Positions 57,187 through 64,000 of a stretch of DNA of 64,000 nucleotides are shown one piece after another (position 1 is the stretch's first letter; each line of letters opens with the position of its first letter). Source of the DNA: Winogradskyella echinorum (lineage in GTDB: Bacteria; Bacteroidota; Bacteroidia; Flavobacteriales; Flavobacteriaceae); NCBI RefSeq assembly GCF_014297365.1, contig NZ_JACOQD010000004.1, forward strand, positions 1-64,000, in the 5' to 3' direction. The notes below the pieces were generated by a model, which saw nothing but the letters and a program-made list of their open reading frames with translations, had not been told where the DNA came from and made no database searches. The position numbers and the translations under genes are program-made.

Positions 57187-58602
57187 ATGTCAAGTTCAGC
57201 TATAAATAAAGTTCCAATCGGGCAAAAAATTGCTTTTGGTATCGGAATGTTTGCTAATCAAATGTTTCCTGCTATTATGGGGATTTTTATGGTTGTTTTG
57301 GTAGAGGATTTAGGTTTTCCCGGATGGATGTGGGGCGTTATTTTCTTCGCGCCAAGAATATTCGATTCTATCACTGATCCTATTATGGGTTTTATCTCTG
57401 ACAATACAAAGTCTAAATGGGGACGTCGGAGACAGTATGTGTTTATAGGTGCCATTATCATGGGAATTTCATACATTATTATGTGGCAACTTTTTAGAGA
57501 AAACTCTTTGCAATATAATTTTTGGTATTTCTTTTTGTGGTCATTAGTTTTTTATTTGGGTCTTACTCTTTTTAGTGTGCCTTATGTAGCTATGGGTTAT
57601 GAAATGAGTAATGATTTCCATGAGCGTACTCATATTATGGCAATAGCTCAATTTATAGGACAATGGGCATGGGTAATAGCGCCCTTATTTTGGATCATTA
57701 TGTACGACCCTAATTGGTTTTCATCTGCTGATGTAGCTGTAAGACAATTGTCAGTTTGGGTGGCAATCCCATGTGCAATTTGTGCAATGGTACCAGCACT
57801 ATTTATAAAAAGCGAGTCAACCCTTCAAAAAGATTATGAGCCATTAAACTCAGCGAATATTGGTAATAGTTTTAAAAAAATATTGGATAGTTTTTCTGAA
57901 GCTTTTAAGATTAAAGAGTTTAGAAAAATATGCGGAGCTACCTTTTTAATTTTTAATGCATTTAATACTGTAGCAGCACTTACATTTTTTGTGATTGTAT
58001 ATAAACTATTCAATGGTGATGCTGAAGCAACTGGTATATGGGTGTCTTTATTTGGTTGTTTGGGAGCTCTCGGAACTACATTTATTGTGATACCTGTAGT
58101 GACTTGGATGTCTAAGATTTTAGGAAAGAAAAAAGCATTTATGTATGCTCAAGGAATATCAATTATTGGCTACATAATGCTATGGTTTCTGTTTGTACCT
58201 GGAAAACCTTGGATGTATATTATAGCGCTTCCATTTTTTTCTTTTGGAATAGGAAGTTTATTTACAATAATGATGTCTATGACTGCAGATATTATTGATG
58301 TTGATGAATTAAGTACAGGCAAACGAAGAGAAGGAATTTTTGGTGCGATTTATTGGTGGATGGTTAAAGTAGGTTTTGCAATTGCTGGTGCATTGAGTGG
58401 TCTTATTATTTGGATTGTTGGTTTTAATTCAGAGTTAGCTACTACAGATCAACAATCTGCCGTAGATGGTTTGCATGCTTTCTTTTGCTTTTTCCCTATG
58501 GTAGGCACACTAGTGGCTATGTACATTATGAGAAATTATAATATTACTGAAGACAGTGCCAACGAAATCCGCACACAGTTAGATAAGCGCAAAACGAAAT
58601 AA
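57187..58602 (+). CDS. GPH-family MFS sugar transporter
   Basis: A 471-residue integral membrane protein with about twelve helices and the GPH (glycoside-pentoside-hexuronide:cation) pattern: FAPRIFDSITDPIMGFISDNT and KWGRRRQYVFIG near the N-terminus, and a later ADIIDVDELSTGKRREGIFGA loop. It probably carries short glucans or disaccharide across the inner membrane with a cation, feeding the cytosolic phosphorylase and GH17. It lies within a tightly spaced operon. Confidence 0.88.
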   Translation: MSSSAINKVPIGQKIAFGIGMFANQMFPAIMGIFMVVLVEDLGFPGWMWGVIFFAPRIFDSITDPIMGFISDNTKSKWGRRRQYVFIGAIIMGISYIIMWQLFRENSLQYNFWYFFLWSLVFYLGLTLFSVPYVAMGYEMSNDFHERTHIMAIAQFIGQWAWVIAPLFWIIMYDPNWFSSADVAVRQLSVWVAIPCAICAMVPALFIKSESTLQKDYEPLNSANIGNSFKKILDSFSEAFKIKEFRKICGATFLIFNAFNTVAALTFFVIVYKLFNGDAEATGIWVSLFGCLGALGTTFIVIPVVTWMSKILGKKKAFMYAQGISIIGYIMLWFLFVPGKPWMYIIALPFFSFGIGSLFTIMMSMTADIIDVDELSTGKRREGIFGAIYWWMVKVGFAIAGALSGLIIWIVGFNSELATTDQQSAVDGLHAFFCFFPMVGTLVAMYIMRNYNITEDSANEIRTQLDKRKTK

Positions 58603-58613
58603 AATAGAGATTA

Positions 58614-59498
58614 ATGTCAGTAAGAGAAGAAAAATTTTTGGCATTAGCATCCATCGATTATGAAGGGATGACCATTGAGGCGTTAAGAACATTATTCAGA
58701 AAAGTATTAAAATCAGGTGTACATGGATTATGTTCCAGTCCTTATGAAGAAGGACAAGAACCTGGCGATTGTTTATCCGAATCACAGATTCGTCGCAGAT
58801 TAGAAATAATTAAGCCATATACTAAATGGATTCGTTCTTTTTCATGTACTGAAGGCAATGAACTCATTCCTATAATTGCTAAAGAAATGGGTATAAAAAC
58901 ACTCGTTGGCGCCTGGTTAGGTGATAATCTTGAAGTTAACGAAAATGAAATCGAAGGACTCATTGAACTTGCCAACCAAGGTTACGTGGATGTTGCAGCA
59001 GTTGGTAATGAAGTTATGTATCGTGGAGATTTATCAGAAGAAGAACTAATAGAGCATATATACTGTGTAAAAAAGCACATTAAAAAGGTGCCTGTAGGCT
59101 ATGTAGATGCTTACTACGAATTTGCAGATCGTCCTAATCTTACAGAGGCTTGTGATATTATTTTGGCGAATTGCTATCCATTTTGGGAGGGATGCGATCA
59201 AGATTACTCTTTACTTTACATGAAGGACATGTACAATAGAGCATTAAGAGCAGGTAATGGTAAGAAAGTTATTATAACCGAAACAGGTTGGCCAAGTGAA
59301 GGTTCTAGTTTACAAGGTGCATTTCCGTCAGAAGAGAATGCTATTAAATATTTTATAAATTCTCAAAAATGGTCTAAAGAAGAAGATATTGAGATGTTTT
59401 ATTTTTCATCTTTTGATGAATCTTGGAAAGTTGATAAAGAAGGAGATGTAGGGGCTTATTGGGGAATTTGGGATAAAAATGAAAAATTAAAATATTAG
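58614..59498 (+). CDS. Cytosolic GH17 family enzyme
   Basis: The 294-residue protein lacks a signal peptide or lipobox, in contrast to the other GH17 of this locus. GH17 signatures are intact: acid/base Glu133 in AAVGNEVMYRG and nucleophile Glu223 in VIITETGWPSEG. The catalytic core is shorter than the lipoprotein. A cytosolic GH17 could trim or transfer oligosaccharides alongside the phosphorylase. ATG at 58614. It ends the operon. Confidence 0.88.
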   Translation: MSVREEKFLALASIDYEGMTIEALRTLFRKVLKSGVHGLCSSPYEEGQEPGDCLSESQIRRRLEIIKPYTKWIRSFSCTEGNELIPIIAKEMGIKTLVGAWLGDNLEVNENEIEGLIELANQGYVDVAAVGNEVMYRGDLSEEELIEHIYCVKKHIKKVPVGYVDAYYEFADRPNLTEACDIILANCYPFWEGCDQDYSLLYMKDMYNRALRAGNGKKVIITETGWPSEGSSLQGAFPSEENAIKYFINSQKWSKEEDIEMFYFSSFDESWKVDKEGDVGAYWGIWDKNEKLKY

Positions 59499-59862
59499 CG
59501 ATTGCAATTCAAAATTTAACTAATACCTTACTAAAATCACACATATTTGAGTTCTCACCTTTAGATTCACTACAACATTTCCACTTCATTTAAATTTTCA
59601 CCAATACATCAACACTACATTTTCAGTGTTTTAAGTAATTAAGAGTTTTTGTTTCTGCTTTTCAAGCTGGTATTCTGCCCTAATTCATTGGGCTAAACAG
59701 ATATAGGTAATTGATAAATTAGAAAATAGAGTTTTGTATGGTTTTGATATAGTTCTAATTATCAATTTGCTAATTTATTGACTCTATATTTACGAAGATT
59801 GCATTATTATAATAGTTTTTTTGATGTAATCATAAAATTCACAAGCAATATTAATTAAATCC
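59499..59862. other. 364-bp intergenic region
   Basis: It has no gene. It contains ttgtatggtt (59734), one mismatch from the inverted acctatacaa element, and ttgatatagt ten bases further, so it may carry a weak regulator site for the next gene. Nothing else stands out. Confidence 0.5.
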
Positions 59863-59868
59863 TTGACT

Positions 59869-61605
59869 ATGAAAAAAATTACTTTATTATTTATGTTATG
59901 TACTGGATATGTTGGGCTTTCCCAATCTTTGCCGTACTCATTTGATGAATCTTCTGATCCAAGTTACTTTTTTACCGGTTTTGATTGCGGATTTGCTTTA
60001 ACCGTAGATCCTGATGATGCTGGTAATGCTGTTGGTTCAATTTCAGGTTCTGGAGCTAATTTCGATACCATTCAAACTATAGGGCTTTTAGCAGAAAATA
60101 TTGATCTTTCAGATGACAGCAATAACACTATAACATTTAGATGGAGACCTGTTAATGGAACAGGAAGCGGAACACACTTATTAAAGTTCGAAGGTTCGGG
60201 ACCTGCTGTTGAGCTGCCATTTACTTCTACTGGTGCAGGGTGGCAAAACATTTCAATTGATTTTGGAGCTGGTTTAGGAGTATATGATAACTTAATTATT
60301 TTTCCTGATTTTAATAATGGAGGTAATGATGTTTATTTAATAGATGATTTAGCAGGTGGAACAAATGTGGCGCCACCACCACCACCTTCAACAGAGTTTC
60401 CTATTGATTTTGAAATAGCTGATGATACTTTTATCTGCTATGATTGTGGCTTTAGTATTATAGTTGACGCAGGCAACCAAGTTGGGCAGGTAATAGGTGG
60501 AGGTTTACCTTTTGACACGGCGCAGTTAACTTTAGGAACGCTCTTAGATCTTTCAGATGATGCTAATAATACCATTACATTTAGAATTAAACCAGTTAAT
60601 GGAACAGGAAGCGGTAGTCATTTGTTAAAATTTGAAGGTGGTTCTGGTCCAATTACAGAATTACCATTTACTACCACAGGGACTGATTGGCAAGACATCA
60701 CATTAGATTTTGGACCTGGTTTGGGTACTTACGACCTTGTGGTCATATTCACTGATTTTAATAATACTAGCATAGATACATATTTAATTGATGATTTAGC
60801 AGGAGGAACAAACATTACACCAGCTATACCACCTACAACACCGGCTCCAACACCTAGTACACCAGATGCTAATGTATTTAATTTATACAGTGATTCACCA
60901 GGTTATACTAATAATATGCAATATGACTATACTTTTGGAGAATTAGGGGGAGCCGATCAAGATTTTGATTCAAGTCCTACAGTAACTAATTTAGCATTAT
61001 GGTTTGACTTTGCTCCAGGTTGGGGTGCTGGTCAAAATAACCCAACTGATGTCTCGGGCTTTGATGATTTTATATCATTTCAATATTATACGACTGACGC
61101 TACACAATTTTATTTAGATATTATCAGTCAAGGAGCACCAAATCAAGAAGCATTTTATACTATTGGAGTTGACGAACCAATTGTTTTAGGAGAATGGAAA
61201 CAAGTGGTTATTCCACGTTCATTTTTTGCAACTAATTATCCAAACTTTGATCCTGTAAATTGGTTTCAATACAAATTCGATGTACCATCAGATTTATTCT
61301 CTGGGACTGTATATATAGATAATTTGTATTTTTCTAATGTTGCACCTACATTAAGCGATGATAATTTCGAATTGTCAGAATATAGCATATATCCAAATCC
61401 AACAAATAATGTATGGAATTTAAAAACTAAAAACCATAATATTGTTTCTGTTCAAGTATTCAATATTTTAGGAAAACAAGTTTTAACCATAAAGCCGAAT
61501 GCAATAGAGGTTGAAATTGATGCTTCGGGATTAAATGATGGTATTTATCTAGCTAAAGTCTCAACCATTAACGGTGATCAAACTATTAAGCTAGTTAAAA
61601 ACTAG
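59869..61605 (+). CDS. Secreted glucan-binding protein with T9SS sorting domain
   Basis: A signal peptide (1-19) precedes two homologous jelly-roll domains (about 20-165 and 175-315), each with a DxxNTITFRxxPVNGTGSG core and a VxYLIDDLAGGTN-like end. A third related domain (about 335-490) and a T9SS type A sorting domain at the C-terminus (about 505-578, YPNPTNNVWNLK ... GKQVL ... ADGIYLAKV-like) follow. No catalytic domain is visible. The VIxFPDF and YxIDD elements recur in the surface glycan-binding lipoprotein. ATG at 59869 begins the signal peptide. Secreted through T9SS, it probably binds the polysaccharide outside the cell. Confidence 0.82.
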   Translation: MKKITLLFMLCTGYVGLSQSLPYSFDESSDPSYFFTGFDCGFALTVDPDDAGNAVGSISGSGANFDTIQTIGLLAENIDLSDDSNNTITFRWRPVNGTGSGTHLLKFEGSGPAVELPFTSTGAGWQNISIDFGAGLGVYDNLIIFPDFNNGGNDVYLIDDLAGGTNVAPPPPPSTEFPIDFEIADDTFICYDCGFSIIVDAGNQVGQVIGGGLPFDTAQLTLGTLLDLSDDANNTITFRIKPVNGTGSGSHLLKFEGGSGPITELPFTTTGTDWQDITLDFGPGLGTYDLVVIFTDFNNTSIDTYLIDDLAGGTNITPAIPPTTPAPTPSTPDANVFNLYSDSPGYTNNMQYDYTFGELGGADQDFDSSPTVTNLALWFDFAPGWGAGQNNPTDVSGFDDFISFQYYTTDATQFYLDIISQGAPNQEAFYTIGVDEPIVLGEWKQVVIPRSFFATNYPNFDPVNWFQYKFDVPSDLFSGTVYIDNLYFSNVAPTLSDDNFELSEYSIYPNPTNNVWNLKTKNHNIVSVQVFNILGKQVLTIKPNAIEVEIDASGLNDGIYLAKVSTINGDQTIKLVKN

Positions 61606-61629
61606 ATTATCATATTTCATTTGCAATTA

Positions 61630-61659
61630 AAGAGCGTATGTCAGTATATGCTCTTTTTT
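61630..61659 (+). terminator. Terminator after the first T9SS-sorted protein
   Basis: Stem agagcgtat (61631-61639) with atatgctct (one wobble pair) and a T-run to 61659. Confidence 0.75.
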
Positions 61660-61669
61660 GTATTTATAG

Positions 61670-61690
61670 TTGTATGGGTTTTGTATAGGT
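61670..61690 (-). promoter_or_regulatory. Inverted acctatacaa-type operator pair
   Basis: ttgtatgggt (61670-61679) and ttgtataggt (61681-61690, an exact complement of acctatacaa) are direct repeats 11 bp apart, 64 bp upstream of the next gene. Spacing matches that of the susC sites. Confidence 0.45.
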
Positions 61691-61754
61691 GATTTCTTTT
61701 TTAAAATAGAGATCATTCAATATCTTTAACAGAATTAACTAAATAAATAATAAT

Positions 61755-62741
61755 ATGAAAAAAACTACTTTTTTAATCTCTATGCTAATAATTAGTATGG
61801 TTTCTTTTGCACAAAGCAATGTTACTTTTAGTGTAGATATGGCTGGTCAAACATTTACACAAGCCTATGTTAGTGGAAGTTTTAATTCTTGGAGCGGAGA
61901 TGCAAATCCATTAACAAATACCATTGGTACAATATGGGAAGCTACCTTACCAGTAATGGATGGTGAACATGAGTATAAGTTTACTTTCGATAATTGGGCA
62001 GGACAAGATACCTTTACCCAAGGAGATGTTTGTACCATTACTAATTATGGAAACACAAATAGAAGATTAGTTGTTGCAGGTTCTGATATAGTATTGCCAA
62101 CAACTATGTTTGGTGCGTGTGCCGAAACTAATGATGGTAATGATGGTCCTTTTACAGTAACATTATCCATAGATATGAGTGGATACGGAGGAACTTTAGG
62201 AACTGTTTATGTTAATGGTGAAAATCATAATTCACAAGGTTTTGGAGCTTGGTGCGGTGCTTGTGGAAACGAACTGACAGATATGGGTAGTGGTATTTGG
62301 GAGACAACTTTATCATTAGAAGAATACTCTTACCAATTTAAATTTACGGTTAATGGATGGGATGATCAAGAAGCATTCAATCCTGGTGATGTGCAAACTG
62401 CTACTGATGGAACCTTTACAAATAGATATATTAAAGTAGATGGCAATAAAACTGTAAATTTTGTTTGGAATGCTCCACAACAAGCTTTAAGTACTCCAGA
62501 AGCTCTTAAGACAGATAATTTTAAAGTATTTCCTAATCCAACTTTAGATAGTTGGAATATTAGCTCAAATCAAAACGTAACAAATATTGAAGTTTTTGAT
62601 ATTTTAGGAAAACAAGTACTTAAAATTCAGCCTAACGATTCTAATGTTTTCATAGATGCTTCAGAATTAAAAAGCGGAATATATTTAACAAAAATCACAT
62701 CAGAAAAAGGAGTTAAAACAGTAAAACTGATTAAAAACTAA
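61755..62741 (+). CDS. Secreted protein with two CBM-like domains and T9SS sorting domain
   Basis: A signal peptide (1-20) precedes two immunoglobulin-like/CBM domains: about 21-115 (FTQAYVSGSFNSWSGDANP, resembling the AMPK/CBM48 glycogen-binding fold) and about 130-245 (TVYVNGENHNSQGFGAWCGACGN, EYSYQFKFTVNGWDDQEAF). A T9SS type A sorting domain follows (about 255-328, VFPNPTLDSWNIS, DILGKQVL). No catalytic residues are visible. It is likely exported to the surface and binds glucan; the substrate is inferred. An inverted operator-like pair lies upstream. Confidence 0.82.
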   Translation: MKKTTFLISMLIISMVSFAQSNVTFSVDMAGQTFTQAYVSGSFNSWSGDANPLTNTIGTIWEATLPVMDGEHEYKFTFDNWAGQDTFTQGDVCTITNYGNTNRRLVVAGSDIVLPTTMFGACAETNDGNDGPFTVTLSIDMSGYGGTLGTVYVNGENHNSQGFGAWCGACGNELTDMGSGIWETTLSLEEYSYQFKFTVNGWDDQEAFNPGDVQTATDGTFTNRYIKVDGNKTVNFVWNAPQQALSTPEALKTDNFKVFPNPTLDSWNISSNQNVTNIEVFDILGKQVLKIQPNDSNVFIDASELKSGIYLTKITSEKGVKTVKLIKN

Positions 62742-62768
62742 TTTGATGTTTGTTTTATAATAAAAATA

Positions 62769-62795
62769 AAGAGCGTATATTCTACGCTCTTTTTT
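62769..62795 (+). terminator. Terminator after the second T9SS-sorted protein
   Basis: Stem agagcgta (62770-62777) with tacgctct (62783-62790), then a T-run. Confidence 0.8.
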
Positions 62796-62814
62796 ATTGA
62801 AAGATTAAAAAAAC

Positions 62815-63819
62815 ATGACAACACTTAAAGAATTAGCTGCACTATTAAATATTTCTGTTTCAACGGTTTCTAAAGCATTGAATGATAGCCACGAAATTAG
62901 TGAGAACACAAGAGTTAGAGTTAAGGAATTAGCAACAAAGCTAAATTATAAACCCAATAGGATAGCGCAACAGCTTAAGACCAATAAAACTAAAACAATA
63001 GGTGTTATACTGCCAACTGTTACAAACCCTTTTTTTGCTGAAGTATTGCATGGTATTGAGATGGCTGCTGCTAACAACGATTATGATATTATCGTTTGTT
63101 TATCCAACGAAACTCTACATAAAGAAAAGCGAAGCTTAGAGCTATTATCTAACGGAAGTGTCGATGGATTTATAATGGCTGTAGCAAGGGAAGGCCAAGT
63201 AAAGATGCAAACAGAACATATACAAACTGTGATTGACCGTAAGATCCCTGTATTAATGTTCGATAGGGTTGTTAATGAAATTAATTGCGATAAGGTAATT
63301 GTCGATGATTTTCAATCTGTTTATGAAGCGACTGAATATTTAATTAAAAAAGAAAAAAGAAAGAACATTCTATTAGTAAGTAATATTGAGGAGCTAAGCG
63401 TTGGTAAGTTAAGAATAGAAGGTTATTCTAAAGCTTTAAAAGAGCATAATTTAAATCCTAATATTCTAAAACTCGATAACGCTATTGATCTTGATATTGA
63501 AACAAAAACATACAATTATTTAAAAAAGCATAAACATATTGATGCCGTAATATCCATAGACCATGTTACTGGGATAGTTGCTATTAATATGGCAAAAAAA
63601 ATAGGTAAAAAAATACCTGAAGAATTGTCTGTTCTGGGATTTGGCTATGAGCACACACAACTATTATCTTCTCCTAAAATTTCTATAATCCATCAAAAGG
63701 CTCATAAGATAGGAGAAATGTCTATTGAGTTACTGATTGATAATATGAAAAACAACGAGCACAAATTGCAAACTATAGTTGTGCCTAGTGAGGTTAAATT
63801 GAGTGAATCTACAAAGTAG
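62815..63819 (+). CDS. LacI-family transcriptional regulator
   Basis: The 334-residue protein has an N-terminal helix-turn-helix (about 3-50, TLKELAALLNISVSTVSKAL, DSHEISENTR) and a periplasmic-binding-protein-like sugar domain (about 60-330) with IGVILPTVTNPFF. It presumably represses or activates sugar genes and binds a sugar or sugar phosphate released by the glucan locus. No LacI-type palindrome was found near the adjacent promoter. The gene is divided from the next (minus-strand) gene by a bidirectional terminator. Confidence 0.9.
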   Translation: MTTLKELAALLNISVSTVSKALNDSHEISENTRVRVKELATKLNYKPNRIAQQLKTNKTKTIGVILPTVTNPFFAEVLHGIEMAAANNDYDIIVCLSNETLHKEKRSLELLSNGSVDGFIMAVAREGQVKMQTEHIQTVIDRKIPVLMFDRVVNEINCDKVIVDDFQSVYEATEYLIKKEKRKNILLVSNIEELSVGKLRIEGYSKALKEHNLNPNILKLDNAIDLDIETKTYNYLKKHKHIDAVISIDHVTGIVAINMAKKIGKKIPEELSVLGFGYEHTQLLSSPKISIIHQKAHKIGEMSIELLIDNMKNNEHKLQTIVVPSEVKLSESTK

Positions 63820-63844
63820 ATGAAAGAAATAAATATTAAATAAA

Positions 63845-63871
63845 AAAAGCCTGATTTACATCAGGCTTTTT
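63845..63871. terminator. Bidirectional terminator
   Basis: Stem aaaagcctgat (63845-63855) with atcaggctttt (63860-63870), A-run before and T-run after, between the LacI gene and the convergent partial gene. Confidence 0.85.
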
Positions 63872-63893
63872 AGTTTTTATAAATAAAAGGTGA

Positions 63894-64000
63894 TTAGTTG
63901 CCTTTTACTTTTTCAGCAGCTTTATCAACAGCATCGTTTCCAGCTTTTTTAGCTGCATCTACTGCATCTTTTCCAGCTTCCTTTGCATTGTCAACTGCAT
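63894..64000 (-). CDS. Partial Ala/Lys-rich repeat protein (C-terminal end)
   Basis: The minus-strand frame ends with TAA at 63894-63896. The last 34 residues are an Ala/Lys/Asp-rich helix with a near 11-residue period (AVDNAKEAGKD, AVDAAKKAGND, AVDKAAEKVKG), as in LEA-like or stress-related helical proteins. It is cut by the window edge, so the start and full length are unknown. Confidence 0.6.
   Translation of the reverse strand, partial: AVDNAKEAGKDAVDAAKKAGNDAVDKAAEKVKGN

Noticed and set aside
59734..59753. A full operator pair upstream of the first T9SS-sorted protein
   Set aside because: Only one half is close to the motif (one mismatch); the second repeat is weak. Recorded as a weak site, not as an operator.
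1..64000. CRISPR array, insertion sequence or rRNA operon
   Set aside because: No regular spacer-repeat series, transposase or rRNA-like stretch was seen on either strand.

Overview
The window is chromosomal DNA of a low-GC member of the Bacteroidota, most likely a marine Flavobacteriaceae. Several things point there. There is a PorP/SprF-type type IX secretion protein at the left edge and two proteins with T9SS C-terminal sorting domains at the right. Paired SusC/SusD genes are present, along with a FolK-deoxynucleoside kinase fusion and the order pdxJ / CBS / nadK / DUF6089 / uppS / bamA / ompH / ompH / murI. Where promoters can be seen they look like TTTG - 17 to 20 bp - TAnnTTTG, the Bacteroidota pattern, and starts lack strong Shine-Dalgarno sequences. 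No CRISPR array, insertion sequence, prophage or rRNA operon was recognised.

Layout. 0-3.3 kb: a T9SS-associated outer-membrane protein, then a convergent pair of exported proteins (vWA lipoprotein, SIMPL-like). 3.5-6.4 kb: a LytS-type histidine kinase and its LytTR response regulator. 6.5-16 kb: gamma-carbonic anhydrase, then a minus-strand envelope cluster (murI, two OmpH/Skp chaperones, bamA, uppS, DUF6089, nadK, CBS). 16-22 kb: pdxJ, an esterase, a small membrane protein, then tig-clpP-clpX (chaperone and protease). 21.6-24 kb: a poorly conserved patch with a frameshifted remnant, a Cys-rich lipoprotein, a duplicated hairpin and a PD40 protein. 24-37.5 kb: GH3-type adenylating enzyme, DUF2797, rpsU, primary sigma factor, AsmA-like protein, VUT transporter, folK-dNK, two small accessory genes, TrmH-type methyltransferase and mutS.

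At 37.5-38.1 kb there are tRNA-Gly(GCC) and tRNA-Leu(TAA). The 3' end of the tRNA-Leu plus its terminator is tandemly duplicated with a 166-bp period. Immediately after comes the main accessory system, a beta-1,3-glucan (laminarin-type) polysaccharide utilisation locus, about 38.2-63.8 kb and all on the plus strand. It encodes a membrane-spanning LuxR-type sensor/regulator, SusC, SusD, a PKD/jelly-roll surface glycan-binding lipoprotein and a GH16 lipoprotein. A second block encodes a GH149-like cytosolic beta-1,3-glucan phosphorylase, a GH17 lipoprotein, an unassigned TIM-barrel glycosidase lipoprotein, a GH30 lipoprotein, a GPH-family MFS transporter and a leaderless (cytosolic) GH17. Two secreted T9SS-sorted carbohydrate-binding proteins without a visible catalytic domain follow, and then a LacI regulator.

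Inferred working model: GH16 cuts laminarin at the surface and SusCD with the binding lipoprotein import oligosaccharides. Lipid-anchored GH30 removes beta-1,6 branches, and GH17 plus the unassigned enzyme shorten the backbone. The MFS protein carries short products across the inner membrane, where phosphorolysis (GH149-like) and the cytosolic GH17 finish the work. A 10-bp element, acctatacaa, recurs upstream of the regulator gene, as three phased copies upstream of susC, and inverted upstream of one of the T9SS-sorted proteins. It is a good candidate for the operator of the locus regulator.
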